Positions 7,575 to 16,265 of a DNA stretch of 64,000 bases are shown here, piece after piece (position 1 is the first letter of the stretch; every line of letters begins with the position of its first letter). This DNA is from an uncultured Bermanella sp. (GTDB lineage: Bacteria > Pseudomonadota > Gammaproteobacteria > Pseudomonadales > Oceanobacteraceae). Below the pieces are notes generated by a model that worked only from the letters and a program-made list of their open reading frames with translations, had not been told where the DNA came from and made no database searches. The DNA lies in the NCBI GenBank assembly GCA_913058575.1, contig CAJXRF010000002.1, positions 1-64,000 on the forward strand. Reading direction: 5' to 3'. Position numbers and translations under genes: made by a program.

Positions 7575-8918
7575 TTATTCCTCTGGTGCCACTTCAGTTA
7601 CAATTTTATTGCCTAAGTAAGACTCTAAGTCCATTAGACCGTAGGCTTCAAATTCATCAACAAAGGTAATGGCGATGCCGTTGGCCCCTGCTCGGCCAGT
7701 TCGACCAATGCGGTGAACATAATCCTCTGGATCATCTGGCAAATTATAATTAAACACATGACTGATGCCATCGACGTGAATGCCTCGCCCCGCCACATCA
7801 GTGGCCACCAAGATGGCTTTCTCTTGTTTCTTAAAGCGCTCTAACGTGGCCATACGTTTATTCTGAGCCACCTCACCACTTAATAACATGGCATTTAGAC
7901 CCATGCGGTTTAAGCGTTGGGCTAAATCACGGGTAGTATCGCGGCGGTTAGCAAAAATAATCGCTCGACCCATTTCAGGTGATTTTAAAATGCGCGCAAG
8001 GGTTTTGTCTTTTTCAGTTTCCTGAATAATATAGAATTTTTGATCCACTCGCTCTGTGGCCACAGATTCTGGCTCTATTTCCACTTGATGAGGTTTGTAA
8101 GTCCAGCTCTCACTTAACTCAATGACGTCATAAGGATAAGTAGCACTAAACAACTGAGTTTGACGTAGATTTTTTTCAGGGGTTGCACGGATAATACGTT
8201 TTAAATCAGGAATAAAACCCATGTCTAACATGCGGTCTGCTTCATCTATTACCAACATTTCTACTTGATCTAAAAATACAATTTTTTGATTCAAAAAATC
8301 CAGTAATCGCCCAGGTGTGGCAACCACGATATCCACCACTTTATTGCTAAGTTCAGTTCGCTGTTTGTCATAATCCATGCCCCCTAGAACCGTCATAACG
8401 TGCAAGTCTGTGTGCTTGCCCAATTCCCTAGCATCTTGTGCGATCTGCAAGGCAAGCTCTCGGGTGGGTGCCACCACTAATGCCCGAGGCTCACTTGCAA
8501 AGCGTTCTTGAGGCGTAGAGGTCAACAGCTTTTGCATCACAGTGATAAGAAAGGCCGCTGTTTTACCTGTGCCGGTTTGGGCTTTACCAATAATATCGTG
8601 ACCGGCAAGTGTGATCGGTAAGGATTCAGATTGAATAGGGCTAGCATACTCAAACCCTAAATCGTAAATGCCCCGCATGATGCGCTCATCCAACTTAAAA
8701 TCATGAAAACGGGTTTTACCTTCAACCGCTGCCACTGTAAATTGAGCAGGGTCCCACTTAGGTTGTGGTGCTTTGGTTACCGCCTTAGGGGCAGTAGAGG
8801 CTTTGCTTTTAGGCTTTTTATTTTCCGCAGGCTTTGGCTTAGCGGCTTTTTTATTAGGTGTTGGTGCCTCGACTTTTTCCTTAGATGGAAACAAGCGCTT
8901 AAACAATCCAATTGGCAT
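7575..8918 (-). CDS. rhlB: DEAD-box ATP-dependent RNA helicase, RhlB type
   Basis: The 447-residue protein has all DEAD-box motifs in order: Q motif near SPIQSESLP, Walker A AQTGTGKTAAF, PTRELALQIA (Ia), VATPGRLLDF (Ib), VIDEADRMLDMGF (II), SAT in LFSATYP (III), VATDVAGRGIHVDG (V) and HRIGRTGRAG (VI). The first ~60 residues are a Lys/Pro/Ala-rich low-complexity tail, as in Pseudomonas RhlB, where it helps RNA or degradosome contact. RhlB unwinds structured RNA for RNase E/PNPase. GGGAAG precedes the ATG by about eight bases. The stop of epmC abuts this start, so it is second in the operon. Confidence 0.9.
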   Translation of the reverse strand: MPIGLFKRLFPSKEKVEAPTPNKKAAKPKPAENKKPKSKASTAPKAVTKAPQPKWDPAQFTVAAVEGKTRFHDFKLDERIMRGIYDLGFEYASPIQSESLPITLAGHDIIGKAQTGTGKTAAFLITVMQKLLTSTPQERFASEPRALVVAPTRELALQIAQDARELGKHTDLHVMTVLGGMDYDKQRTELSNKVVDIVVATPGRLLDFLNQKIVFLDQVEMLVIDEADRMLDMGFIPDLKRIIRATPEKNLRQTQLFSATYPYDVIELSESWTYKPHQVEIEPESVATERVDQKFYIIQETEKDKTLARILKSPEMGRAIIFANRRDTTRDLAQRLNRMGLNAMLLSGEVAQNKRMATLERFKKQEKAILVATDVAGRGIHVDGISHVFNYNLPDDPEDYVHRIGRTGRAGANGIAITFVDEFEAYGLMDLESYLGNKIVTEVAPEE

Positions 8919-9464
8919 TTATAATTCTTCCCGTTTAAATTCACTCAAGCTCAAAGGTTCATGGCGGCGATACTTTTCAATTAGGGTATCGCTCAATAAT
9001 TTCGCCCTTTTAGGCAAACCATGCAATATGTATTGCTGAACTTGTGCGTATATATCATTTTTAAATTGAACGGTGGAGGTCGATTGCTCGCTTACATCAC
9101 CGTGTAGGTTATCCAGGCTGACCCTGAACTTAAAACATGCGGACCGGCTTAAAATCCACTCAAGTGCCTGAGGCTTTATTTCTACCTTGGCAAATTCACT
9201 CTGCTGCTCTGGTGTTCGACCATCTGGGTTATACCAGTAGCCAAAGTCCACCAACCGACGTCTCTTTTCGCCTGCAATGCACCAATGGCTTATTTCGTGC
9301 AATGCGCTGGCGTAGTATCCATGGGCAAAAATGACTCTATTCCATGGGTAATATTGGCTTCGAGGAATGTATACGGGCTCTTGTCCCCCTCTTACTAATT
9401 CGGTTTTCAAGTCATCTTTAAAACACTGGTTAAATACATCAATGACTTGTGAATGGTGGTGCAT
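8919..9464 (-). CDS. epmC: Elongation factor P hydroxylase EpmC (YfcM family)
   Basis: The region HHSQVIDVFNQCF ... YASALHEISHWCIAGEKRRR ... DFGYWYNPDGRTPEQQSEF is the YfcM/EpmC family, which hydroxylates the beta-lysylated lysine of EF-P in a final, non-essential maturation step. The HEISHW and EQQ.F segments carry the likely metal ligands. The open frame extends to 9632, but the conserved region begins at MHHHSQ. Starting at 9464 gives 181 residues, against 182 in E. coli, so I take this start. It is the first gene of the minus-strand run and is divergent from the MATE gene. The partner genes epmA, epmB and efp are not in the window. Confidence 0.88.
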   Translation of the reverse strand: MHHHSQVIDVFNQCFKDDLKTELVRGGQEPVYIPRSQYYPWNRVIFAHGYYASALHEISHWCIAGEKRRRLVDFGYWYNPDGRTPEQQSEFAKVEIKPQALEWILSRSACFKFRVSLDNLHGDVSEQSTSTVQFKNDIYAQVQQYILHGLPKRAKLLSDTLIEKYRRHEPLSLSEFKREEL

Positions 9465-9701
9465 ACTGGCCTTGCAACAACTGAGCTGGCCTGCTTTATA
9501 CCAGTTATAGCGCCTTGCTACCAGTGAATGCCTTTGCCTGTGGTTAAACTTCACGACCCAACAATTTCGGTTGTGTTTTCTAAGGGCTTTTTTCACAGGG
9601 TGAAAAGATTTGACCAATACGTCAAAAATCAACAGGGGTTTCTTGCAAAGCCAGCTAAAAACGCGATACTGACGCTGTTTGTCACACGATCATTGGTATA
9701 C

Positions 9702-11060
9702 ATGCCTCACTCTTTTGTTAAACAAGCCAAACCCCTTTTTGCACTGGCTCTGCCTATTATGGGCACTCAGCTTGCCCAAACAGGCATGGGAGTCGTAGAC
9801 ACTTTAATAGCAGGAATGGCCGGTACGCTGGACTTAGCGGCGATTGCGGTAGGCAGCAGTATTTGGCTGCCTCTTGTGATGCTCGTGGCGGGTATTATGG
9901 TGGGGTTATTACCCTTAATTGCTCACGCTAAAGGCGCCAAAGATAAAGCGTCCTCAGCCCAAACCCTACAGCAAGGCATTTACCTCTCTGCATTTATCGG
10001 CATTTTAGCCATGATATTACTCCTGTATGTCACAAGCCCCTTAATGTTAATTATGGGTGTCTCTCCTGACATACAGGTTATGACTCAAGAATACCTTAAC
10101 TATATTGCCTATGGGCTACCTGCCGTAGCGGTTCACCAGGCCTTGCGTTCCTACAATGAAGCGGTCAACTTAACCGCGCCTGTCACTGCCATTGCTTTTG
10201 CGGGCCTACTATTGAATATCCCCCTAAATCTCATATTTGTATTCGGCTACGGACCAATCGAAGCACTGGGTGGACCGGGATGCGGATTGGCAAGTTGTAT
10301 TATTTTTTATCTCCTGGCTTTCGCGCTTGGTTTTTATACCTTACTCAGTAAGCACCATGGAAAAGTGAAACCTTTGCAGTCTTGGGGTGCGCCCAATTCT
10401 AAGGCCATGGCAAACATACTGGCCATAGGCCTTCCCATCGGTCTGGCCATTTTTGTTGAAGTGAGCCTATTTTGTGTCATAGCATTGTTGATCGCTCGAC
10501 TTGGTCCACAGGTGGTGGCAGCCCACCAGATCACCTTAAACATTACCTCTTTATTATTTATGATCCCCTTAAGTCTTTCGCTGGCTATTACGGTTCGCGT
10601 GGGTCAGGAGTTAGGCAAAGGCCAAACCGGCACGGCAAAATCCAGCTGGATTAGCGGGCTTAAAATAAATCTATTATTTGCCCTGTTTAACGGCGCTATA
10701 TTGGTGTTCTTAGGGCAAGCGATCGTGGGTCTTTATACCGAAGAAATGCCTGTTATTAGCCTAGCTAGCCAATTACTGCTGCTTGCTGCCATGTTTCAAA
10801 TCAGTGACGGCCTACAAGTGGGGGCCGCTGGCGCGTTGCGAGGTTATAAAGACACCATGTTTACCTTGGTTATCACCCTTATTTCTTTCTGGCTCATTGG
10901 ATTACCCATGGGGTATTACCTTGGCTTAAGCCAAGCTGCACCACTTGGCGCACAAGGATTCTGGATAGGGCTGATCATAGGCCTAAGTATCAATGCTGCG
11001 CTATTGCTAATGCGCCTAAAAATCGTCAGCCGAAGGTCCATGTTACTCACTGCTATTTAA
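9702..11060 (+). CDS. MATE-family multidrug/cation antiporter (NorM type)
   Basis: This is a 452-residue polytopic protein with about 12 hydrophobic segments in two six-helix halves, the MATE layout. The N-terminal signature LALPIMGTQLAQTGMGVVDTLIAG and the mid-protein repeat start IGLPIGLAIFVEVSLF are typical of NorM proteins, which export cationic drugs and dyes in exchange for Na+ or H+. The frame opens upstream at 9528, but the first 58 codons overlap the epmC upstream region and do not look like MATE. The ATG at 9702 gives the usual family length. The substrate cannot be read from sequence. Monocistronic. Confidence 0.9.
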   Translation: MPHSFVKQAKPLFALALPIMGTQLAQTGMGVVDTLIAGMAGTLDLAAIAVGSSIWLPLVMLVAGIMVGLLPLIAHAKGAKDKASSAQTLQQGIYLSAFIGILAMILLLYVTSPLMLIMGVSPDIQVMTQEYLNYIAYGLPAVAVHQALRSYNEAVNLTAPVTAIAFAGLLLNIPLNLIFVFGYGPIEALGGPGCGLASCIIFYLLAFALGFYTLLSKHHGKVKPLQSWGAPNSKAMANILAIGLPIGLAIFVEVSLFCVIALLIARLGPQVVAAHQITLNITSLLFMIPLSLSLAITVRVGQELGKGQTGTAKSSWISGLKINLLFALFNGAILVFLGQAIVGLYTEEMPVISLASQLLLLAAMFQISDGLQVGAAGALRGYKDTMFTLVITLISFWLIGLPMGYYLGLSQAAPLGAQGFWIGLIIGLSINAALLLMRLKIVSRRSMLLTAI

Positions 11061-11178
11061 CTCTTAATGAACTGACAGGATTTATCCTTATTCAAATCGG
11101 TTCATAGCTCCATGCTATTTGTATGCCTATACTGAAGCTATGTGCAGGAAGCAGTCGCAACATAGCCTTGGAGTTTAT

Positions 11179-11847
11179 ATGGCCAAAGAAGCCGATGTTA
11201 TTGATTTTAGGCAACACAAACTTAATACCAAACCCGTTATTCGCCGCCTAATACCCGAATTAGACGGCCTTGAAATGCTATACACCAATGACACGTCTGA
11301 TCAAATATTCAGCTTAAAGGTGCTTTGCTGGGCCATTTGGAGCGACGGGCATATTGACGGCATGGTGCCATGGATAAACCAGTTAGCCGCCTGTAGAAGC
11401 CTAGATGACCCACTTAATGGTCACTGGGAAGGCTTTCTGGACCCACATACAGGGCAAATATTATTCGATGCCCCTCAATACAAGGCCGATTACCTCACGG
11501 CCAGTGCAAAATATTATCCAATAGAAGCCAATTCACAACTGGCCATACAAGAAATACCTGACATTATTGGCAGTCACGCGGTTTTCACTATGGATCATTT
11601 TGACCATTTTCATATTCAAGAAATTCACAGCTGGCGCTTATACGCTGACGGCTCTTTAATGGCCATGGCAGTAGAAGCAGATCAAGTACTTAATACACCA
11701 GTACTTCCAGGAGATGAGTGTTTATATAGCGTTTTTCACCGCAAGGACTTTCATTACTTTTTTCAAAATAATATTGCCAATAAAATTAAGGCCAAAGACC
11801 CCGACGCTTTGGCTGCCATGGCACACCTATCTGGCAGACACTCCTAA
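11179..11847 (+). CDS. Conserved hypothetical protein
   Basis: The 222-residue soluble protein begins MAKEADVIDFRQHKL and is preceded by GGAG about six bases before the ATG. The frame is open from 11119, but a -10-like TATACT at 11128-11133 lies inside that extension and supports the later start. Visible features are many His/Trp/Tyr residues (SLKVLCWAIWSDGHIDGMVPW, MDHFDHFHIQEIHSW) and no signal or membrane segment. The His clusters could bind metal, but no known motif is matched. Monocistronic, closed by a strong terminator. Function unknown. Confidence 0.8.
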   Translation: MAKEADVIDFRQHKLNTKPVIRRLIPELDGLEMLYTNDTSDQIFSLKVLCWAIWSDGHIDGMVPWINQLAACRSLDDPLNGHWEGFLDPHTGQILFDAPQYKADYLTASAKYYPIEANSQLAIQEIPDIIGSHAVFTMDHFDHFHIQEIHSWRLYADGSLMAMAVEADQVLNTPVLPGDECLYSVFHRKDFHYFFQNNIANKIKAKDPDALAAMAHLSGRHS

Positions 11848-11870
11848 ACGTTTAAGCCTTCATTAAATTA

Positions 11871-11911
11871 GCTGCCCGTTAACCACTTCACTGGTTAGAC
11901 GGGGCTTTTTC
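11871..11911 (+). terminator. Rho-independent terminator
   Basis: GCCCGTTAACCA pairs with TGGTTAGACGGGGC around a short TTCAC loop. It is followed by TTTTT at 11906-11910, and lies 24 bases after the stop codon of the gene ending at 11847. Confidence 0.85.
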
Positions 11912-11953
11912 AGTTAGCTTAACCCAATATAAAATCAAACTACGAGAAACTTT

Positions 11954-12805
11954 ATGTTCCATATAAAGGATGAAGTTCTAAACGATTTAGAAGTGAATCC
12001 GTGGAAGCGTTTACGAAACCGTCTAATTAAATTTATATTGAGCCCTTATCGGCTACTTAAAGCGCTACTCATGGTGACAGGCGCACTGGTATGGGGCCTC
12101 ACGCTTATTCTTGGTATTGCCGCCTTTACCATGCTTGAGGAATTGCCTCATTTTGCACAGGGCGATTTTAAATACGTTCAAGAAGACGCTCAAAAGTCAG
12201 TCAATTTACGCTTAAAAACCGCTCAAAAAAAACATAAATGGGTAACCATTGATAACATTAGCCGCGAGCTTCTGTATGCCATTATTATGAGCGAAGATGG
12301 TCAATTTTTTAGTCACCAAGGAATTGATTACGATGCTTTAATTAATGCACTAGGAGAAAACATTAAGCGCAGAGAATGGAGCCTTGGCGCGAGCACAATT
12401 AGCCAACAAACTGTAAAGAACATTTATCTCACTCAAAATAAAACGCTTTATCGAAAACTTCAGGAAATCATCACCACACGCCGATTAGAAAAAGCCTTAA
12501 ATAAAAATCAAATACTTGAATTATATTTAAATGTTGTTGAGTTTGGCCCCGACATTTATGGTTTAGCCGATGCAGCTGACTATTATTTCAACATACCAAC
12601 CAATAAGCTAAATGCAGCTCAAGGAGCTTTTTTAGCGCTGTTAATGCCCAGCCCACGCAAATATCACTACACTATTTACCAAAACCAACACTTATCAAAA
12701 CGTCATTTGAAAAAGTACAAAAGAATTTTACGGGACATGCGCTATAAAGATTACATTAGCCCCAAGCAGCACTCACAATATTTAACTTGGAATTTTTTCC
12801 AATAA
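11954..12805 (+). CDS. Monofunctional peptidoglycan glycosyltransferase (GT51, MtgA-like)
   Basis: GT51 enzymes polymerise lipid II into glycan strands at the outer face of the inner membrane. A membrane anchor spans about residues 37-60. The catalytic motifs follow in order: EDGQFFSHQGID with the catalytic Glu114, GASTISQQTVKNIYL (145-159), RKLQE (167-171) and KNQILELYLNVVEFG with the second key Glu near 189. No transpeptidase domain follows, so this is the monofunctional form. At 283 residues it is somewhat longer than E. coli MtgA (~240), and the segment between anchor and active site is atypical. A TPR lipoprotein gene follows 109 bases downstream. Confidence 0.88.
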   Translation: MFHIKDEVLNDLEVNPWKRLRNRLIKFILSPYRLLKALLMVTGALVWGLTLILGIAAFTMLEELPHFAQGDFKYVQEDAQKSVNLRLKTAQKKHKWVTIDNISRELLYAIIMSEDGQFFSHQGIDYDALINALGENIKRREWSLGASTISQQTVKNIYLTQNKTLYRKLQEIITTRRLEKALNKNQILELYLNVVEFGPDIYGLADAADYYFNIPTNKLNAAQGAFLALLMPSPRKYHYTIYQNQHLSKRHLKKYKRILRDMRYKDYISPKQHSQYLTWNFFQ

Positions 12806-12914
12806 GCAAAGCTCAGGACTGATTACGCCAATATAGGGCTTAATTGATGTGAGTACTTGCAGCAATTGCCATCACCAGTAAACTTCGCAAAATAATAAGC
12901 TTGAGACTATCGCT

Positions 12915-13733
12915 ATGTCCTATCTAATAAAGACACTCGTACTAATTTTTGCTTTTACCTATTTACTTGGCTGCTCCCCCATGACGCCAGTCTTAATGGT
13001 GGAAGCAGGCAACCATAAACTCTTACTCCATAAAAAAGAAATACGCTTAAGGGCGGCCGCGGCACTGGCAGAAGAGCCCGATTTACTGTCTTATTCCCTC
13101 AAACACATTTCTGAAAATACCAGTGAGGAAGCCATTAACACCTACCTATTAGGCTATGGAAAAGAGAATTTCAGTCAGGACATTAAAAGTGTCGGCATGT
13201 ATCAAATTGCACTGATCTACATGAGTCGTCTAAACAATGAAAGGGATGATGAAAAGGCGAAGCTGTATTTTCAACGCCACCTTATTGAATTTCCTTACAG
13301 CATATTACAAGACCGAATATTTGATCGCTTAGAAATACTACAAGAACGCAAAAAAGAAACTGTTCGCCTCAGCCCTAAAAAAATACTGGCCCAGTACGAC
13401 ACAACAGAGTTAATGAACAAACCCATATTAACCTTTGATCAAGACCTCACCCCCATTAGCCAAAGAGCCATCATTGAAGATCGCATGGAAGACGCAAACA
13501 GCCTTTATGGCATTGTTTATGACAACCCGGGGTCCACAGAGAGCATTCGGGCCAAGTCTTTGTACCAATTAGGCCTCATCTACATGAGCCCTCATAACAA
13601 AGAGGCTAATTTGCAAAAGTCCATTGCCTTCTTCAGAAAGATCATTGAAGAATTTCCCGACAGCGTAACGGCCAAAAAAGCTCAGCGCAAAATCACTCAG
13701 CGCCTCAACCGTAATCAACAAGCTAATGAATAA
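12915..13733 (+). CDS. TPR-repeat lipoprotein, function unknown
   Basis: The N-terminus has a lipoprotein signal peptide with lipobox LLGC (Cys20), and Ser at +2 predicts outer-membrane sorting. Two similar segments, YQIALIYMSRLN...KAKLYFQRHLIEFPYS and YQLGLIYMSPHN...KSIAFFRKIIEEFPDS, are tetratricopeptide-like repeats of the kind found in BamD/YbgF helper proteins. About 100 residues separate them. The 272-residue protein lies just downstream of the GT51 gene and may assist wall synthesis at the periplasmic face. That role is only inferred from position. Confidence 0.78.
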   Translation: MSYLIKTLVLIFAFTYLLGCSPMTPVLMVEAGNHKLLLHKKEIRLRAAAALAEEPDLLSYSLKHISENTSEEAINTYLLGYGKENFSQDIKSVGMYQIALIYMSRLNNERDDEKAKLYFQRHLIEFPYSILQDRIFDRLEILQERKKETVRLSPKKILAQYDTTELMNKPILTFDQDLTPISQRAIIEDRMEDANSLYGIVYDNPGSTESIRAKSLYQLGLIYMSPHNKEANLQKSIAFFRKIIEEFPDSVTAKKAQRKITQRLNRNQQANE

Positions 13734-13744
13734 TCACCACCCAT

Positions 13745-13773
13745 AAAAAAGCCAGGATATACCTGGCTTTTTT
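13745..13773. terminator. Bidirectional rho-independent terminator
   Basis: GCCAGG and CCTGGC (13751-13767) form a compact stem with an ATATA loop, flanked by six A on the left and six T on the right. It can stop both the + strand lipoprotein gene (ending 13733) and the minus-strand gene ending at 13804. Confidence 0.9.
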
Positions 13774-13803
13774 ATGTAAAACACACAATTACACGATATT
13801 AAA

Positions 13804-14511
13804 TTAGTTTTGGATCTTGCAGTTGCGCCACTCACAACGCACTAACATGAAGGTTTTATCTGCACAAACCGCTTCTAATATCTCATTTGGGCCATCAGCC
13901 TTTAATGATTTAACTTTAGGATTAACACACCCTTCTCTTTTAACTAAACGCTCTACGGTATAAGCGCTGCGAGAATATTTCTTACCTTTTTTAGCTTCTA
14001 TTTGACTGGTTTTTAGCAGTAAATCTGTACCGTGAGATTCTTCTGATTGCTGCAACTCCACCAATGAATCATACAGTTCATTGTCTTCACGTAAATCCAT
14101 AGCGCCATCACGATATTCACCCATGATATCTACACATGTTTCTTCTTTATCACCGTCACCCATTAACTCTTCAACTCGTCTTTCAGCTTCAGTGACAATA
14201 TCAAAGGTTAAGCCCATGGCGTAGCGAGCACCTGTTTCTTGACGATCCCCAGTGAGCGTGACCAGGTTGTAACTTAATCCATAGTCTGCAGCTTCCACTA
14301 GGTTGCCATTGCGTTTCCACCAACTTTTATAGCCACGCCATGCAACTTGCTTTGCCGTTACGCTGACCTTGCTACATTCATCCGCTAATTTCCTCACCAC
14401 CACATCATTCACTAAAGCATAGCTGATGGCCTTTTCCTGAGGCGTTCGAGATACACCACTACAGGCAGCCATAGACAATATACATAAAAATAAAATCACT
14501 CGTTGAATCAC
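13804..14511 (-). CDS. Hypothetical lipoprotein
   Basis: This 235-residue protein has a lipoprotein signal (MIQRVILFLCILSMAAC, Cys17) with Ser at +2, so an outer-membrane location is likely. The mature part is acidic and contains several further cysteines (in DECSK, ETCVD, EGCVN, AVCAD, VRCEW and NCKIQ), enough for disulphide bonds in the periplasm. A segment YGLSYNLVTLTGDRQETGARYAMGL carries a possible beta hairpin. No family is recognised. It ends at the shared terminator at 13745-13773. Confidence 0.75.
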   Translation of the reverse strand: MIQRVILFLCILSMAACSGVSRTPQEKAISYALVNDVVVRKLADECSKVSVTAKQVAWRGYKSWWKRNGNLVEAADYGLSYNLVTLTGDRQETGARYAMGLTFDIVTEAERRVEELMGDGDKEETCVDIMGEYRDGAMDLREDNELYDSLVELQQSEESHGTDLLLKTSQIEAKKGKKYSRSAYTVERLVKREGCVNPKVKSLKADGPNEILEAVCADKTFMLVRCEWRNCKIQN

Positions 14512-14581
14512 AAAACGCCCCTTATGTTTTACTAAAATGAATCTGAGTTGCTTTTACCCAATTCACGTTATTGGTATTAAA

Positions 14582-14824
14582 TTAGTCAGATAGCCCATTA
14601 AACCAAGATCGAACTTGTTCGTCATCAAAAGGCCAAAATAATTCACCACCCGACCCTGACTGCAAGACAGGAATGGCAATCCCATAACGATCAACTAAGT
14701 CCTCACTAGACGCTATGTCCAGCTTTTGGAAAACAAAACCTAATTCAGGTGCCATTCTGCGTACCAATCTTTCAGCAACATCACATAAATGACAGCCAGA
14801 AGTACCTAGTAACGTAATAACCAC
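14582..14824 (-). CDS. Glutaredoxin-like small redox protein
   Basis: The 80-residue product is a minimal thioredoxin fold with a CHLC active-site pair (Cys11/Cys14) directly after the first beta strand (VITLLGTSGCHLC). It also has the cis-Pro loop GIAIPVLQ typical of the glutaredoxin-like DUF836 family. It is predicted to be a cytoplasmic dithiol oxidoreductase; the substrate is unknown. The lipoprotein gene downstream starts 70 bases away on the same strand, and the DUF5610 gene upstream ends at its own terminator. Confidence 0.85.
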   Translation of the reverse strand: MVITLLGTSGCHLCDVAERLVRRMAPELGFVFQKLDIASSEDLVDRYGIAIPVLQSGSGGELFWPFDDEQVRSWFNGLSD

Positions 14825-14943
14825 TATTATTCCAACCCAAAAAATAAGATTTTACCATGGCCTTTTATTATTCCTACACCCTAAGTGCCACCCATCACCC
14901 TATTTGGTTAGGCATCTTTTACAATATGATTATCACCCAGCTA

Positions 14944-14968
14944 TAAAAAAAGAGGCCTAAGCCTCTTG
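14944..14968 (-). terminator. Rho-independent terminator of the DUF5610 gene
   Basis: Read on the minus strand, AAGAGGC (14967-14961) and GCCTCTT (14956-14950) form a perfect stem with a four-base loop, followed by a run of T down to about 14945. It lies 29 bases past the stop codon at 14997. Confidence 0.9.
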
Positions 14969-14996
14969 GATAACGCACGCAACCTCTAATTGGCAA

Positions 14997-16097
14997 TTAT
15001 GCTGCCAAGCTATCGAACATGGGCTTTAGCATTTCATGAAACTTAGGATTACTGTCCATTTTCTCAAATAAGTCTTTTAAAAGTTCTTTCGGGTTTTGAA
15101 ATTCATTTGCAGTATCCACCGCCCCTTGCAAACCTTGTGCAAACTGGCCTAATGGCTGCATCAACCCCTGAGGTAGAGAGGCTTCACCAGAGTACTGAGC
15201 GATACCTGAATATTGGTAAGACTGCACCTGCTGTTGGCGCAAATTTAAACTAAATTGGGCAATTTGGTCGCCATCACTTTCCAGTTCAAGGGCCATATCA
15301 AATGCAGTGGCTAAATCACCATCATAAAACTCATCAGCAAGGCTATTAACTTGCCCAAGTAAATCTTCAATGGCCGTCATTTCTGCTTCGTTTAAATCTC
15401 CTTCCACGCTAAAGGAATATCCAGAATGACTTTGCTGCGAAGCGCTGTACATACTTAACGAGCTATTTTCATTGGCACTGGTGAAGCTTTCCTCGTATAA
15501 CTCACTGTCACTCATGGCATTTATGACTACTTTGTCGCCTTCTTGAGTGGTCAATTCAAAAGAGAAATTATTTGTTTCCCTTTGATAGCTTTGCTCATAT
15601 TGAGCCACACTACTGATAGAAGGCATGGATTCTTCATTCTCGACCTGCTGAAATAATCCCTCTTCGATATCGTCGATACCTTGATAAATCCCTGATTCGG
15701 CACTGTCTATTTTTTCAGCTAAAGGCTCATCTAGTTTGCTCAATTCGTTTATCTGTTCCCTTGCTTGCGAAAAGCCAGCCTCCACCCCAGAGCGCGCTGC
15801 CGCCAACATATCCTCAAGCTCTTCATCTGATGCGCCATCTGCACGGGCCTGATCTATACGCCCCTCTACGTGCTTTAAGACAGTATCCATAACTGCGTCC
15901 ACATCAAACATGGGCCCTTTAACGGTTTGTTCAGCAGGCAGATCTAAACCCAAATGATCTTCAAGGCTCTGCCTTAGCGTCGATTGCGCCAGCTTATCCG
16001 AGCCGTTATCACCGCCATCCCTAAGCTGAGCGTTTATTGAAGGTTCGCGTTCAGTGCGAAAGTAAGATTGAAATAAGGAAGCAGAAACTGAAATCAT
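14997..16097 (-). CDS. DUF5610-family protein, function unknown
   Basis: The 366-residue acidic protein is rich in Gln, Glu and Ser. Its region from about 35 to 150 (LRQSLEDHLGLDLPAEQTVKG ... MLAAARSGVEAGFSQAREQIN) matches the DUF5610 pattern as I know it. The central part (about 160-290) is a Ser/Gln-rich stretch with SFELTTQEGDKVVINA and the similar SFSVEGDLNEAEMTAIEDLL. The C-terminus ends in a short helical segment (FEKMDSNPKFHEMLKPMFDSLAA). There is no signal peptide or membrane helix. I start at ATG 16097, since the frame only opens earlier at a TTG (16136) without ribosome site. Confidence 0.8.
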   Translation of the reverse strand: MISVSASLFQSYFRTEREPSINAQLRDGGDNGSDKLAQSTLRQSLEDHLGLDLPAEQTVKGPMFDVDAVMDTVLKHVEGRIDQARADGASDEELEDMLAAARSGVEAGFSQAREQINELSKLDEPLAEKIDSAESGIYQGIDDIEEGLFQQVENEESMPSISSVAQYEQSYQRETNNFSFELTTQEGDKVVINAMSDSELYEESFTSANENSSLSMYSASQQSHSGYSFSVEGDLNEAEMTAIEDLLGQVNSLADEFYDGDLATAFDMALELESDGDQIAQFSLNLRQQQVQSYQYSGIAQYSGEASLPQGLMQPLGQFAQGLQGAVDTANEFQNPKELLKDLFEKMDSNPKFHEMLKPMFDSLAA

Positions 16098-16265
16098 GGC
16101 TAAATACTCTGGGTACTTGCCATTATAATCGACCAAATACTGAAAACCTTTAGCGGTTTTTACAATTATTTAATCATTAAAAAAGGCCATACGCTTGGAG
16201 TGTAAATATCCATGCTATGACCTATATAAAAAAGCACTCTTTGTCAGATTACGACTGGTGATTCA

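Noticed and set aside
9465-9701. Extensions of epmC (to 9632, minus) and of the MATE gene (from 9528, plus) across the divergent gap
   Set aside because: Both extensions overlap each other and lack family similarity. Trimming both to the conserved starts gives normal family lengths and a 237-base divergent promoter gap.
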